A program made the translations under genes and the position numbers. Below are positions 1-9,633 of a stretch of DNA of 64,000 bases, piece by piece. The stretch lies in the NCBI RefSeq assembly GCF_021354595.1, contig NZ_JADWYJ010000010.1:1-64000 (forward strand). The letters are read 5' to 3'. A model generated the notes under the pieces. That model worked only from the letters and a program-made list of their open reading frames with translations. It was not told the origin of the DNA and made no database searches. The stretch is from Maribellus sp. CM-23. GTDB taxonomy: Bacteria; Bacteroidota; Bacteroidia; Bacteroidales; Prolixibacteraceae. How positions within the stretch are numbered: the first letter of the stretch is position 1; each line of letters starts with the position of its first letter.

Positions 1-43
1 CTCTCAGTCGCGTTAAGAACTTTGCTTTCTGTGAAAGCGGCGG

Positions 44-74
44 CAAAGGTAGACATCTTTTCTTTTACTCCAAA
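44..74 (-). promoter_or_regulatory. rRNA-type promoter, downstream copy
   Basis: On the minus strand a -33 TTTG (71-74) is followed after exactly 19 bp by the Bacteroidota -7 box TACCTTTG (44-51). The initially transcribed bases run CCGCCGCTTTC and resemble those of the second promoter at 218-248. The TTTG-N19-TAnnTTTG layout with a GC-rich start region is typical of strong rRNA promoters in Bacteroidota. Transcription would leave the window to the left, so an rRNA operon beyond base 1 is inferred, not seen. Confidence 0.7.
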
Positions 75-217
75 TTTTTGAAGCTTTTTTTTCAAAGTTT
101 TTTATTCCCCGGGTCAACCTATCGGTATTCCCATTCTATCCAAAACTTAACTGATGCTCCATCACCTGTTCCTAATCTTTCATTCCCTCAGTGAACGTCT
201 CGCTCGTAAAGCGGCTG

Positions 218-248
218 CAAAAGTAAACAAGGTTTCCGGCTTTCCAAA
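218..248 (-). promoter_or_regulatory. rRNA-type promoter, upstream copy
   Basis: Minus-strand TTTG (245-248), a 19-bp spacer and TACTTTTG (218-225) are followed by GCAGCCGCTTTACGAGCGAG. Spacing is the same as in the promoter at 44-74 and the initial transcribed region is similar, so the two form a tandem P1/P2 pair about 174 bp apart. Bases 252-331 between this promoter and modC hold nothing else recognisable. Confidence 0.7.
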
Positions 249-331
249 CTTTTTAACCTCAAAAATCAAGGCTTTTCTTGCCCTTAACAACCAATCTTTT
301 GAACCTCAGCCCCGTAACCCATCAACTTTTT

Positions 332-1420
332 TCAGAAGATTTTTAAAGCGGCCGATTTAAACAGGCAGTAAACCGTTGTACCCTCTTCCAGCTCCATGTT
401 TTCCCGCGAGGCTTCCGTGATCTCCACCAGCACTTTCTCCCCCGCATCTACCATACAAAAAGAAAGCCCGTTACGTGAAAAGATCTTGTCAATTCTCCCT
501 TTTATCTGGTTGCGCAATGAAATCTGAGGGATAGCGTGAAGAGAAATGGAGATGTCTTCGGGTCTTATCAGGACTTTTACCGGCACGCCTTCCTTCACTT
601 CCCCACTCAGCATTTGCTGTAATACCTGTACCTGGAAGTCGCTGGTACGGCTTTGCAACAAAACCATGCTCCGCAAAGGCAAAGTCTCGACAACACACAA
701 ATCAAATACATTGTATAAGCCCGCACCTTTCACCATGTCGAGATTTGATTCATCCAGAATCAGATCCTGGAAACGCCCCAGTGCTTTTACCTTGCCTTCT
801 TTTAATAGTAAAAGATCGCTGGTAAGACTTAACAGGTCGGGCAAATCGTGACTGACCACCAACATTGGTATGTGAAAACGCAGATTGATCGCTTTTAAAA
901 AGGGAATAATATTGTTGCGCAGGTTTACATCCACGGCCGAGAATGGCTCATCCATTAAAAGAATACGGGCTCCGCTTAACAAAGCACGGCCAATGGCTAT
1001 CCGCTGCTTCTCCCCTCCCGAACACTCCGAGGGTTTCTTCGCCAGCAGATGGCTTACATTAAGGATATCCACCAATTCGTTGAAATTGATCTCAGCATTG
1101 GTTCCTTTTTTAATACCGTACTTCAGGTTCTTTTCAATAGTGAGGTGTGGAAATAACCTGATATCCTGAAAAACATAGCCAACGTTTCGCTTTTGCACCG
1201 GGAGATTGATCTTTTGCTCCGAATTAAAAACCTTTTCATCCCGAATGGTTATGCAGCCGGCATCCGGTTTTACCAAGCCGGCTATTGAATTCAGCAAACT
1301 CGACTTGCCATGCCCCGAAGGTCCGTAAACACCGGTGATTCCATTGTTCACCGTCGCCTGCACATCAAGCAGGAATTCTTTTCGCTGCAGCCTTATGTCG
1401 AATTTCAGCATTTTACTCAT
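332..1420 (-). CDS. modC: Molybdate ABC transporter ATP-binding protein
   Basis: This is the ATPase of a molybdate importer, 362 residues, on the cytoplasmic face of the inner membrane. Walker A GPSGHGKSS lies at residues 33-41, the ABC signature CSGGEKQR around 133-140 and Walker B ILLMDEP near 155, with the switch His in VVSHD. The last ~70 residues after IRPED form a TOBE-type molybdate-binding domain, as in ModC proteins. The ATG overlaps the modB stop in an ATGA junction, so the two are translationally coupled. It is the last gene of a leftward modA-modB-modC operon. Sulfate/thiosulfate transport is a less likely alternative. Confidence 0.9.
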   Translation of the reverse strand: MSKMLKFDIRLQRKEFLLDVQATVNNGITGVYGPSGHGKSSLLNSIAGLVKPDAGCITIRDEKVFNSEQKINLPVQKRNVGYVFQDIRLFPHLTIEKNLKYGIKKGTNAEINFNELVDILNVSHLLAKKPSECSGGEKQRIAIGRALLSGARILLMDEPFSAVDVNLRNNIIPFLKAINLRFHIPMLVVSHDLPDLLSLTSDLLLLKEGKVKALGRFQDLILDESNLDMVKGAGLYNVFDLCVVETLPLRSMVLLQSRTSDFQVQVLQQMLSGEVKEGVPVKVLIRPEDISISLHAIPQISLRNQIKGRIDKIFSRNGLSFCMVDAGEKVLVEITEASRENMELEEGTTVYCLFKSAALKIF

Positions 1421-2115
1421 ACCCTTCTTTTTAAAATCCGACGGTTTAAATACTCTGCACCAATCATAGCCGCCAGCGACAACAGTACCGAAACAACAAC
1501 CAACCTCAGTGTCGACGATTCCTGTCCGGGGACCTGCATGGCCGAGAAAATGGCCAGCGGCAAGGTTTGCGTCTCGCCGGATATATTACCAGCAAAAGAG
1601 ATGGTTGCGCCAAACTCGCCCAGACTGCGGGCAAAAGCAAGAATAGCTCCACTGATCACACCCGGAAGTGCCAGCGGCAGAGTAATACTGAAAAAAACTC
1701 GGAGACCGGAAGCTCCTAACGTTCGGGCGGCTTCCTCATAATTTCGATCTACCAGCTCGATGGAAAGCCGGATTGAACGTGTTACCAAAGGAAAGGAAAC
1801 CACCACGGCCGCAATTACTGCCGCGGGGAAAGAAAAAGCAATCTGAATGCCCCAATGTTCGTAAAAGAAAGATCCGATCCAGCCGTTTCTGCCCAAAAGC
1901 ACTAACAACAGATAACCGGTGGTTACCGGAGGTAATACAAGCGGCAGGTGCAGAAAGCCTTCCACCGCTGCTTTCCCCACAAAATTTTTGCGAGCCAGCA
2001 GCCAACCTGTAAAAACGGCTACCGGCAACACTGCAATCGTACAAAGTACGGCTACCTTCAGCGAAAGTTCAATGGCTGTTATTTCGGATGATGAATATGA
2101 AAAAAGGTTGTTCAA
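1417..2115 (-). CDS. modB: Molybdate ABC transporter permease
   Basis: Inner-membrane permease of 232 residues with about five hydrophobic helices. The EAA-type loop that docks on the ATPase is visible around residues 130-155 (EEAARTLGASG then TLPLALPG). It lies between modA (6-bp gap) and modC (4-bp overlap). No ATG or GTG lies near the N-terminus; the first usable codon is TTG at 2115, just after the modA stop and an AGGA, so a TTG start is assumed. Length and topology fit ModB/CysT-type permeases, and the neighbours favour molybdate or tungstate. Confidence 0.9.
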   Translation of the reverse strand: MNNLFSYSSSEITAIELSLKVAVLCTIAVLPVAVFTGWLLARKNFVGKAAVEGFLHLPLVLPPVTTGYLLLVLLGRNGWIGSFFYEHWGIQIAFSFPAAVIAAVVVSFPLVTRSIRLSIELVDRNYEEAARTLGASGLRVFFSITLPLALPGVISGAILAFARSLGEFGATISFAGNISGETQTLPLAIFSAMQVPGQESSTLRLVVVSVLLSLAAMIGAEYLNRRILKRRV

Positions 2116-2121
2116 TCCTGT

Positions 2122-2886
2122 TTATTGAATAAATCCGTATTTCTCCCAAACCGGGAGTGCTTTTTCGGACACAATATAATTATATAGTTGGAGAGAATTT
2201 TCATTTTCGCTGCCTTTTACAACAGCCATGTAGTAATTCACGGGCTTGTGCAGCGAATCGGGAAACTCGGTCAGGATTTTAACCTTGGCTGATTTCAGCG
2301 CATCCGTTTTATATACTACCCCGGCTTCCACTTCCCCCAACTCTACGACCATTAATGCCGAACGGACATCTTTGGCAGGAAGAAAGCGGGACTCCAGTTC
2401 CTTTTCACAATTCAGCTTCTCAAATATCTGAACCGCGTATGCTCCTGCCGGTACGTGTTGCGGATCGCCAATGGAAATACGTCCTTTGAAAACTTCGGGA
2501 AGTTTCACATCCGGCGTAAAAACAAACGGCTCAATTTCGCTATTGACAGGAGCCACCAATACCATCTTATTAGCGGCTACTTTTTTACTGGTTCCCGGAA
2601 TGGTCTTACCCAGATCGTCCAGGTAGTCGAGCCATTTTTTATTGGCCGATATAAAAAGGGAAGGTGCTGCTCCATGATCGATCTGCCGGGCCAAAGTACC
2701 CGACGATGCCAGATTCAATTTGACTTCCCGGCCAGTTTCCTTCTCAAATTCGGCACAGATATCAGAAACCACATCGGTTAAACTGGAAGCACAAAACACC
2801 ACCAGCTCTCTCTTCTCTTTTGTTTTTTTATGTCCGCAGGAAGCCAACAGAACAACTGATATGAATATCCAGCTTAAATACTTCAT
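2122..2886 (-). CDS. modA: Molybdate-binding lipoprotein
   Basis: Substrate-binding component that captures molybdate or tungstate in the periplasm and delivers it to ModB. The N-terminus has a lipobox (VVLLASCGHKK, Cys about 18), so it is anchored as a lipoprotein, usual in Bacteroidota. ModA signatures follow: VVFCASSLTDV, then LNLASSGTLARQI, and GDPQHVPAGAYA near the middle. Start taken at ATG 2886; a GTG one codon upstream is possible. It is the first gene of modABC and is read away from marR. Confidence 0.9.
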   Translation of the reverse strand: MKYLSWIFISVVLLASCGHKKTKEKRELVVFCASSLTDVVSDICAEFEKETGREVKLNLASSGTLARQIDHGAAPSLFISANKKWLDYLDDLGKTIPGTSKKVAANKMVLVAPVNSEIEPFVFTPDVKLPEVFKGRISIGDPQHVPAGAYAVQIFEKLNCEKELESRFLPAKDVRSALMVVELGEVEAGVVYKTDALKSAKVKILTEFPDSLHKPVNYYMAVVKGSENENSLQLYNYIVSEKALPVWEKYGFIQ

Positions 2887-2889
2887 CAC

Positions 2890-3247
2890 AAGTCACTAAT
2901 TTACATTGCACCAACTTTTGCCTTGTAAAACTAAGCAATCAAACAATTGTCCGTATGGATTGGCTCCGTGTTTTTCCTGTTATCAACCTCGAAAAATTTA
3001 CAACCGAGTGCAAGCTTCCATTAAAAAACCGGTTTTTGTCCCAAAACATTGCTGCAAGTTTTTGTGTGTGAATAGAAACAGGGCACGAATAAGACACCTT
3101 CTTGTCTGAATTACTTAACATTTAAGAAACATTCCAAATAACTGATGCACAAATTCTTATTTAAAAAAAGTTACTTTTTAACAAAACAAAACACAAAATT
3201 AGTTGACTTTTGCAACCATCTGCTTTATTTTGCGACCTGATTTAGCA
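2890..3247. other. Divergent intergenic region between modA and marR
   Basis: This 358-bp AT-rich stretch must hold the promoters of both divergent operons. On the plus strand, TTG at 3204 and TATTTTG at about 3225-3231 are about 20 bp apart and form a plausible though imperfect -33/-7 pair for marR. No convincing TAnnTTTG box was found for modA, and no RNA gene or repeat is apparent. A MarR operator is expected here, but no clear palindrome was identified. Confidence 0.4.
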
Positions 3248-3718
3248 ATGGAAATGAAAACAGAAAAGCCAATTACCTATTTATTAGGTAGAACATTTAA
3301 TTTAATGCGAATGAAGCTAAAGGAAAGCTTCAGGGAAAACCATATAGATGTAAGCATGGAACAATTTTTCGTGCTTAACCTGATCGATCACAAAGATGAT
3401 TTGACACAGCAAGATCTGGCCAATCATTTTCAGAAAGACAAATCGTTGATTTTGCGCCATGTGAATACCTTGATTGAGGATTCGTATGTTGATCGCAAAA
3501 CCGACGATGCAGACAAACGAAAGAAAATTCTGATTATGACCGAAAAAGGCAGGGAGGTTTTGGAACAGTTAAAAGGAGTAGCACGTAAAGTGTCGGATGA
3601 CTTGATGGTCGGAATAACCGAGAAAGAAAAAGAGGTTTTCCATACGGTCATCGAGAAAATTCAAAAAAACACCGGGCAGATCGACCTCTTTTCGAATATC
3701 GAAGTTTGTAAAAAGTAA
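3248..3718 (+). CDS. MarR-family transcriptional regulator
   Basis: A winged-helix regulator of about 156 residues. The MarR fold is visible as LTQQDLANHFQKDKSLILRH (recognition helices) followed by the wing DDADKRKKILIMTEKGREVL. Reading can be extended to a TTG at 3203, but that stretch overlaps the probable promoter, so the ATG at 3248 (MEMKTEKP) is preferred. It precedes the RND genes by 24 bp on the same strand and probably represses them, with relief by a small ligand. The ligand is unknown. Confidence 0.88.
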   Translation: MEMKTEKPITYLLGRTFNLMRMKLKESFRENHIDVSMEQFFVLNLIDHKDDLTQQDLANHFQKDKSLILRHVNTLIEDSYVDRKTDDADKRKKILIMTEKGREVLEQLKGVARKVSDDLMVGITEKEKEVFHTVIEKIQKNTGQIDLFSNIEVCKK

Positions 3719-3742
3719 CTCAGAAAATTATACAACAAAAGC

Positions 3743-4918
3743 ATGAAAACAATTAAGCAATTTAGAAATTTGAGTATCCTGGCAGTATTAATCGCAGCAT
3801 ACTCGTGTTCGAACGCCCCAAAAGGGCCAGCCGGGATGGCCGGCCAGGTGAGAGAACTAAAGGTAATGGAGCTCTCGCCCCGCGACATCACGCTCTTCCA
3901 GGATTTCCCCACCACACTGCAAGGGGAACAAACCGTGGAAATTCGACCACGAGTAGCCGGATACATTGAAAGCATCCTGGTGGATGAAGGAGACCATGTA
4001 AAAAAAGGCCAGGTTCTATTCAAACTCAACGCCAACGACATTCAAGCGCAGGTTCGCTCGGCAGAGGCCCAGGTAAAAGTGGCCGAATCGCTGGTAGCTA
4101 CCGCTAAAATCAACGTTGACAAAACAAAACCTCTGGTAGAAAAGAACATTATCAGCAGCTTTGAACTGGAGTCGGTTGAAACCAGTCTTAAATCGGCCGA
4201 AGCACAACTGGCACAAGCAAAAGCCAACCTGGCCAATTCGAAAGCCAATTTACAGTACACCGTTATTACCAGCCCAACCAACGGAATCATCGGGAATTTC
4301 CCTTACCGTGTGGGCAGCCTGGTAAGCAGCAGTATTTCACAGCCTTTAACAACGGTTTCAAATACCTCATCGATGCAGGCTTACTTTTCGATGAATGAAA
4401 AGGACTTTCTGCAGATGACAAAATTCCTGGAAGGAAGCAACACCCGCGAGAAACTGGCAAAACTGCCTGAGGTGGAACTGGTGTTACCCGATAATTCGGT
4501 ATACAATATTAAAGGTAAGATTGAAACAGCCAGCGGTATTGTTGACCAGCAAACGGGAGCCGTAAATATCCGTGCTTCATTCTCAAATCCGGAAGGCGAT
4601 CTCCGCTCGGGTGGCAGCGGCCGGGTACGTTTACCCGAAATTCACCGCTCGGTTATTACTGTGCCGCAAAAGGCCACTTTCGAAATTCAGGGGACGCATT
4701 TTGTTTACGTGGTGAACAACGAGAACAAAGTGGTAAACACAGCGATTCAAACCATTGCTGGTAACCTGAAAGAAGAATACGTTGTTACCGCGGGGCTGAA
4801 ACCCGGCGACAAAATTGTTACCGAAGGAGTTGCCACGCTTCGCGACGGGATGGAAATCAAACCCAAATTGGACAACCAGCAGGCAACAGCTTCAAACAAT
4901 CAGGCTTCAGGTAACTAA
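3743..4918 (+). CDS. RND efflux periplasmic adaptor (membrane fusion) lipoprotein
   Basis: Adaptor of an AcrAB-TolC-type pump, 391 residues, linking the inner-membrane transporter to the outer-membrane channel. Lipobox AAYSCSN sits near residue 23. The order is biotinyl-lipoyl half-motif (VEIRPRVAGYIESILVDEGD), alpha-helical hairpin rich in Ala/Gln/Lys (about 100-170), second lipoyl half (YTVITSPTNGIIG), beta-barrel and membrane-proximal domain (VTAGLKPGDKIVTEGVATLR). It lies between marR and the RND pump in one operon; the next gene starts 18 bp downstream. Confidence 0.93.
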   Translation: MKTIKQFRNLSILAVLIAAYSCSNAPKGPAGMAGQVRELKVMELSPRDITLFQDFPTTLQGEQTVEIRPRVAGYIESILVDEGDHVKKGQVLFKLNANDIQAQVRSAEAQVKVAESLVATAKINVDKTKPLVEKNIISSFELESVETSLKSAEAQLAQAKANLANSKANLQYTVITSPTNGIIGNFPYRVGSLVSSSISQPLTTVSNTSSMQAYFSMNEKDFLQMTKFLEGSNTREKLAKLPEVELVLPDNSVYNIKGKIETASGIVDQQTGAVNIRASFSNPEGDLRSGGSGRVRLPEIHRSVITVPQKATFEIQGTHFVYVVNNENKVVNTAIQTIAGNLKEEYVVTAGLKPGDKIVTEGVATLRDGMEIKPKLDNQQATASNNQASGN

Positions 4919-4936
4919 TCTTAATACTCGATTACT

Positions 4937-7900
4937 ATGTTTAGAACATTCATAGAACGGCCGGTACTATCAACGGTCATTTCAATAATATTGGTAATTC
5001 TCGGAGTACTGGGAATTGTCACCCTTCCGATTGAGCAATATCCTGACATTGCTCCGCCAACCATCCGCGTGTCGGCCAACTATACCGGTGCCGATGCCCA
5101 AACCGTTTTGAACAGCGTGGTTATTCCGCTGGAAGAACAGATTAACGGGGTGGAAGACATGATTTACATGAACTCTACTGCCAGTAACTCAGGAATGGCT
5201 GCTATCGAAGTTTATTTCAAGCAGGGTACCGATCCTGACATGGCGGCGGTAAACGTTCAGAACCGTGTGGCCAGGGCCAATGCCCTTTTGCCCGCCGAAG
5301 TAACAAGAGCGGGGGTGATCACCGCCAAACGGCAAAACAACATGTTAATGGTGTTCTCGTTGTACAGCCCAAATGGCGAATACGATGAAACCTTTCTTCA
5401 GAATTATTCGAAGATTAACCTGTTGCCACAGGTACAGCGTGTAAACGGAGTGGGTGAAGCCATGGTGTTTGGAGCAAAAGATTACTCGATGAGAGTCTGG
5501 CTCAAACCCGATGTAATGGCGAGTTATAACTTAATTCCGTCGGACATTACCGCTGCATTGAATGCACAAAACCTGGAAGCAGCTCCCGGACGTTTTGGAC
5601 AGCAAAACGACCAGAGTTACGAATACGTAATACGCTACAAAGGAAAACTAACGCAACCCGAAGAATTTGAAAACATCGTTATCAAAGCCGACGACGATGG
5701 TAATGTGCTTCGCCTGCGCGATGTAGCCCGTGTGGAAATGGGTTCGCTGAGTTACAATGTTGATACCCACACCCAGGGAAAACCGGGTATTGGTATGGCC
5801 ATTTTTCAATCGGCCGGTTCCAATGCACGCGAAGTAATTATGGAAGTTGAAAAGGTGCTGGAAGATGCCTCCGAAACTTTCCCTCCCGGAATTGAATATG
5901 TGGTACTAATGAACACCAACGACTTCCTGGATGCCTCTATTTCAAAAGTGCTTCACACCTTACTCGAAGCATTTATCCTGGTATTTATTGTGGTATTTGT
6001 GTTCCTGCAAAACTTCCGGGCTACACTTATTCCGGCGATTGCAGTTCCGGTATCGATCATTGGTACTTTCTTTTTCCTGAACCTTTTCGGATTCAGTATT
6101 AACCTGCTTACTCTGTTTGCGCTGGTACTTGCCATCGGGATTGTAGTTGATGATGCCATTGTGGTGGTGGAAGCTGTTCACGCCAAACTCGACAAGGGAA
6201 AAATGACACCCAAAGCAGCAGCTATTTCTGCTATGAGCGAAATTTCCACTGCCATTATTTCGATTACCCTGGTTATGGGAGCGGTGTTTGTGCCGGTAAC
6301 CTTTATCACCGGTACTACGGGTGTTTTCTTCCGACAGTTTGGGATCACGTTAACAGTGGCGATCATTTTATCGGCAGTTAATGCGCTAACGCTTAGTCCT
6401 GCCCTTTGTGCTATTTTCCTGAAACCGCACGAAGAAGAAATGAAAGGAAAGAAAGGATTGACAAAACGCTTTGCCACATCCTTCAATACAGCCTTTGACA
6501 CCATGACCCTGAAATACAAAAAAGTGACCGGGTTCTTTATTCATCATAAATGGCTGGCTTCAGGAATGATTGTCGTTTTTGTTGGGGTACTGGTATTCTT
6601 AATGAAAACCACACCAACCGGTTTTGTGCCAAGCGAAGACACTGGACGTATGTTTGTGGACATTGCCATGCCTCCTGCCACTTCTGCCGAACGAACACTT
6701 GAAGTGGCCAAAGAGATTGACAGAATTATTGAAACTGTGCCTGAAATAACATCGCGGACCGTGGTAACCGGCTTCTCTTTTATGGGAGGTTCAGGCAGTC
6801 CGTACGGAATGGTGATTGCCAACCTGAAATCATTTGAAGAACGAAAAGGAAAAGGGGAAGACCTGAACAGTGTTATTCAGAAAATGTACATGCTCACTTC
6901 CCAGATCAAGGATGCACGAATTATTATATTCTCGCCACCAATGGTTCCCGGGTTTAGTGTAACAGGTGGTTTTGAATTGAAACTGGAAGACAAAACCGGT
7001 GGAGACATTCATCAGTTTGAGAAAATATCCAATGAATTTTTGGGAGCGCTGAACCAGCGTCCGGAGATACAGTATGCCCGTACTACCTTTAACACCGGGT
7101 TCCCGCAATACCGGATTGATGTTGATGCGGCACGCTGTATGCGGTCGGGAATTCAGGTAAGTTCGGTACTTTCGGCCATGCAGGGCTACATTGGAGGTTA
7201 CTACGCGTCTGATTTTAACCGCTTCGGAAAACAATACCGTGTAATGGTTCAGTCGGAAGCTGAATTCCGCGGAAACCCTGATGATTTGAACAACATAAAA
7301 ATAAGAACTGCTGGCGGCGAGATGGCACCGATCTCCGAATTTATCACATTAACACGGGTTTATGGTCCTGAAAGCATCAACCGTTTTAACATGTATACAG
7401 CTATTTCGGTGAACGGTGCACCAAATCCGGGCTTTAGTTCGGGAGCAGCAATCGATGCCATCAGAGAAGTGGCAGCCGAACACCTGCCTGCCGGATACGA
7501 CTATGAATTCTCCGGAATCACACGTGAAGAAATCAGCGCAGGCAGTCAAACCATCCTTATTTTTATGCTTAGTTTGATTTTCGTGTACTTCTTCCTGGCG
7601 GCCCAGTACGAAAGTTACATTATCCCATTATCTATTTTGACATCGTTGCCCATCGGTATTTCGGGTGCATTTATTTTTGCCCGATTAATGGGAGTGGAAA
7701 ACAACATTTACCTGCAAATTTCTTTGATCATGCTTATCGGGCTGCTAGCCAAGAACGCGATCCTGATTGTGGAATTTGCCCGGCAAAGGCGAGAGTCAGG
7801 AATGTCCATTGTGCAGGCAGCCATTGAAGGAGCTACTGCCCGACTCCGCCCCATTCTGATGACATCGTTTGCATTTATTGTAGGCTTGCTGCCATTGATC

Positions 7901-8086
7901 GTTGGAAGTGGGGTTGGTGCCAACGGAAACCGCTCTATCGGTGCCGGAGCAATCGGAGGTATGCTTATCGGTACGATGATCGGGATCCTGGTAATTCCGG
8001 CCATGTTTGTGGTTTTCCAGATTCTTCAGGAAAAAGTAGCAAAACCGAAAAATACAGAAATCTCAGAAATGAACAGCCTGGCTTAA
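4937..8086 (+). CDS. RND multidrug efflux transporter, HAE1 family
   Basis: Proton-driven inner-membrane pump of 1049 residues, the usual AcrB/MexB length. It opens with the family start MFRTFIERPVLSTVIS (TM1) and has two large periplasmic loops, roughly 30-335 and 555-870. TM4 carries the proton-relay pair in GIVVDDAIVVVE and TM10 the conserved Lys in GLLAKNAILIVEFA. This marks the hydrophobe/amphiphile group, not the metal-exporting group. The substrate range cannot be read from sequence. It is transcribed with adaptor and channel genes, presumably under the MarR protein. Confidence 0.95.
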   Translation: MFRTFIERPVLSTVISIILVILGVLGIVTLPIEQYPDIAPPTIRVSANYTGADAQTVLNSVVIPLEEQINGVEDMIYMNSTASNSGMAAIEVYFKQGTDPDMAAVNVQNRVARANALLPAEVTRAGVITAKRQNNMLMVFSLYSPNGEYDETFLQNYSKINLLPQVQRVNGVGEAMVFGAKDYSMRVWLKPDVMASYNLIPSDITAALNAQNLEAAPGRFGQQNDQSYEYVIRYKGKLTQPEEFENIVIKADDDGNVLRLRDVARVEMGSLSYNVDTHTQGKPGIGMAIFQSAGSNAREVIMEVEKVLEDASETFPPGIEYVVLMNTNDFLDASISKVLHTLLEAFILVFIVVFVFLQNFRATLIPAIAVPVSIIGTFFFLNLFGFSINLLTLFALVLAIGIVVDDAIVVVEAVHAKLDKGKMTPKAAAISAMSEISTAIISITLVMGAVFVPVTFITGTTGVFFRQFGITLTVAIILSAVNALTLSPALCAIFLKPHEEEMKGKKGLTKRFATSFNTAFDTMTLKYKKVTGFFIHHKWLASGMIVVFVGVLVFLMKTTPTGFVPSEDTGRMFVDIAMPPATSAERTLEVAKEIDRIIETVPEITSRTVVTGFSFMGGSGSPYGMVIANLKSFEERKGKGEDLNSVIQKMYMLTSQIKDARIIIFSPPMVPGFSVTGGFELKLEDKTGGDIHQFEKISNEFLGALNQRPEIQYARTTFNTGFPQYRIDVDAARCMRSGIQVSSVLSAMQGYIGGYYASDFNRFGKQYRVMVQSEAEFRGNPDDLNNIKIRTAGGEMAPISEFITLTRVYGPESINRFNMYTAISVNGAPNPGFSSGAAIDAIREVAAEHLPAGYDYEFSGITREEISAGSQTILIFMLSLIFVYFFLAAQYESYIIPLSILTSLPIGISGAFIFARLMGVENNIYLQISLIMLIGLLAKNAILIVEFARQRRESGMSIVQAAIEGATARLRPILMTSFAFIVGLLPLIVGSGVGANGNRSIGAGAIGGMLIGTMIGILVIPAMFVVFQILQEKVAKPKNTEISEMNSLA

Positions 8087-8111
8087 TTCCGGGGTAAAGA
8101 ATGAAACGAAT

Positions 8112-9494
8112 ATGAATTCATATAAAAATATAATTCTTACGATTGCGGCAACGCTTGTACTATTCTCGTGCAGTACCAGCAACCACTACCAACGCAGTCA
8201 GACAAATACTGACGAGCTTTTGGGCGAAGTAGCCCCCGACAGCCTGAACCTTGCCAACGAAAACTGGCAGGACCTGTTTAACGATCCCTTGCTCGACAGC
8301 CTCGTTGCTGAAGGGCTAAGAAGTAACTTCGATTTACAAGCAGCCATTCAGCGGGTAAATGCTTCGGAAGCCTATTTTAACCAAAGTCGCGCAGCACTGC
8401 TACCGTCTTTGTCGGCCCAGGCCGGACACACCTATGTCAATACTTCTAAGTCAACCTCTCCCAACGGACCGGCCAGTTACAACGCCTCGCAGGTGATTGT
8501 ACAAAGTAGCTGGGAAGTTGATATCTGGGGAAAGTTGAACAGTGCAAAAAAGGCGGCCTATTTCGACTACCTGGCAACCGATGCCGCCAAAAATGCGGTT
8601 AAAACCCGGCTGATCTCAAACATTGCTTTGGCCTATTACAACCTGCTGGCACTCGACAGCAAACTGGCGATTACTCACGAAACAGTAAAAACCAGTGCTA
8701 ATTTGGTTGAGACCATGAAAAGCCTGAAAGAAACCGGGCGGGTAACGGGTGCAGCTGTTGTACAAAGCGAAGCAGCCCGCTATGCGGCTGAAGTTACCAT
8801 TCCTGATATTGAACAACAGATCAGGGAAACGGAAAATACGCTTTGTCTTTTACTGGGAAGAACTCCGGGGCCGATCGCACGGGGTAAACTGGAAGACCAA
8901 AAAGCCAACGAACTCCTGAGTACCGGAGTTCCGGCCGAGTTGCTCGACAACCGCCCCGATGTTATGCAGGCTGAATTTGGCTTAATCAGTGCCTATGAAA
9001 TGACCAACAACGCAAGGGCTTATTTCTATCCTTCGGTTACCTTAACCGCAAACGCTGGTTTTGAAGCCTTGGAATTTAAGGATTTGTTTGACCCGGCCTC
9101 GTTTGCCGCCAATATTGTAGGGGGACTTACGCAACCGATCTTTAACAAACGGCAAAACAAAACACGTCTCGAAGTGGCGAAAGCGCAACAAGCGGCTGCA
9201 TTGGCAAATTTCAGCAGTACTTTGCTGAATGCCGGAAAAGAAGTGAACAATGCGCTCTCTCTTTACGAAGCATCGGTACAAAAAAGCGAGCTTCGCCAAA
9301 AACAACTGGAAGCACTTGAAAAATCGGTTGATTATACAAAAGAACTGCTCAACTACGGTTCGGCAACTTACACCGAAGTTTTAAATGCCCAGCAAAGTTT
9401 GCTAAATGCCCAGTTAAGCAATGTAAACGACCACATTCAACAGCTAACTGCTGTGGTAAACCTTTATCATGCATTAGGCGGCGGGTGGAAGTAA
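8112..9494 (+). CDS. RND outer-membrane factor lipoprotein (NodT/OprM-like)
   Basis: Outer-membrane exit duct of the pump, 460 residues. Lipobox LFSCSTS lies near residue 20. Two tandem outer-membrane-efflux repeats are visible, each with long coiled helices; features include VDIWGKL near 137, the RPDV motif (LLDNRPDVMQAE) near 280 and a C-terminal YGSATYTEVLNAQQSLLNAQ helix. It ends 22 bp before a strong terminator. A truncated, mutated copy of its 3' half lies at 34398-34889 on the same strand, so this gene was duplicated at some point. Confidence 0.93.
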   Translation: MNSYKNIILTIAATLVLFSCSTSNHYQRSQTNTDELLGEVAPDSLNLANENWQDLFNDPLLDSLVAEGLRSNFDLQAAIQRVNASEAYFNQSRAALLPSLSAQAGHTYVNTSKSTSPNGPASYNASQVIVQSSWEVDIWGKLNSAKKAAYFDYLATDAAKNAVKTRLISNIALAYYNLLALDSKLAITHETVKTSANLVETMKSLKETGRVTGAAVVQSEAARYAAEVTIPDIEQQIRETENTLCLLLGRTPGPIARGKLEDQKANELLSTGVPAELLDNRPDVMQAEFGLISAYEMTNNARAYFYPSVTLTANAGFEALEFKDLFDPASFAANIVGGLTQPIFNKRQNKTRLEVAKAQQAAALANFSSTLLNAGKEVNNALSLYEASVQKSELRQKQLEALEKSVDYTKELLNYGSATYTEVLNAQQSLLNAQLSNVNDHIQQLTAVVNLYHALGGGWK

Positions 9495-9511
9495 CATCTG
9501 CTTTCCGGAAT

Positions 9512-9549
9512 AAAAAATGGAGCCACTATATGCAGTGGCTCCATTTTTT
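9512..9549 (+). terminator. Rho-independent terminator of the RND operon
   Basis: A perfect 16-bp inverted repeat (AAAAAATGGAGCCACT, 9512-9527; complement 9534-9549) with a 6-nt ATATGC loop ends in a T run. The A/T-flanked stem can work in both directions, so it may also stop leftward transcription from the island. Confidence 0.9.
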
Positions 9550-9633
9550 ATTTTATTCTCATCCGTGGGCTATAGATATCCTATTATTATTCATTCGCTC
9601 CGGTATTTCTTTCTCCACTGACTCCTATAGCAT

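Noticed and set aside
154..360. Plus-strand open frame of 68 codons at the left edge
   Set aside because: It runs across the rRNA-type promoter at 218-248 and into modC antisense, and has no protein-like features.
3203..3247. N-terminal extension of the MarR protein from a TTG
   Set aside because: The extension overlaps the likely -33/-7 sequences and is not MarR-like; the ATG at 3248 fits better.
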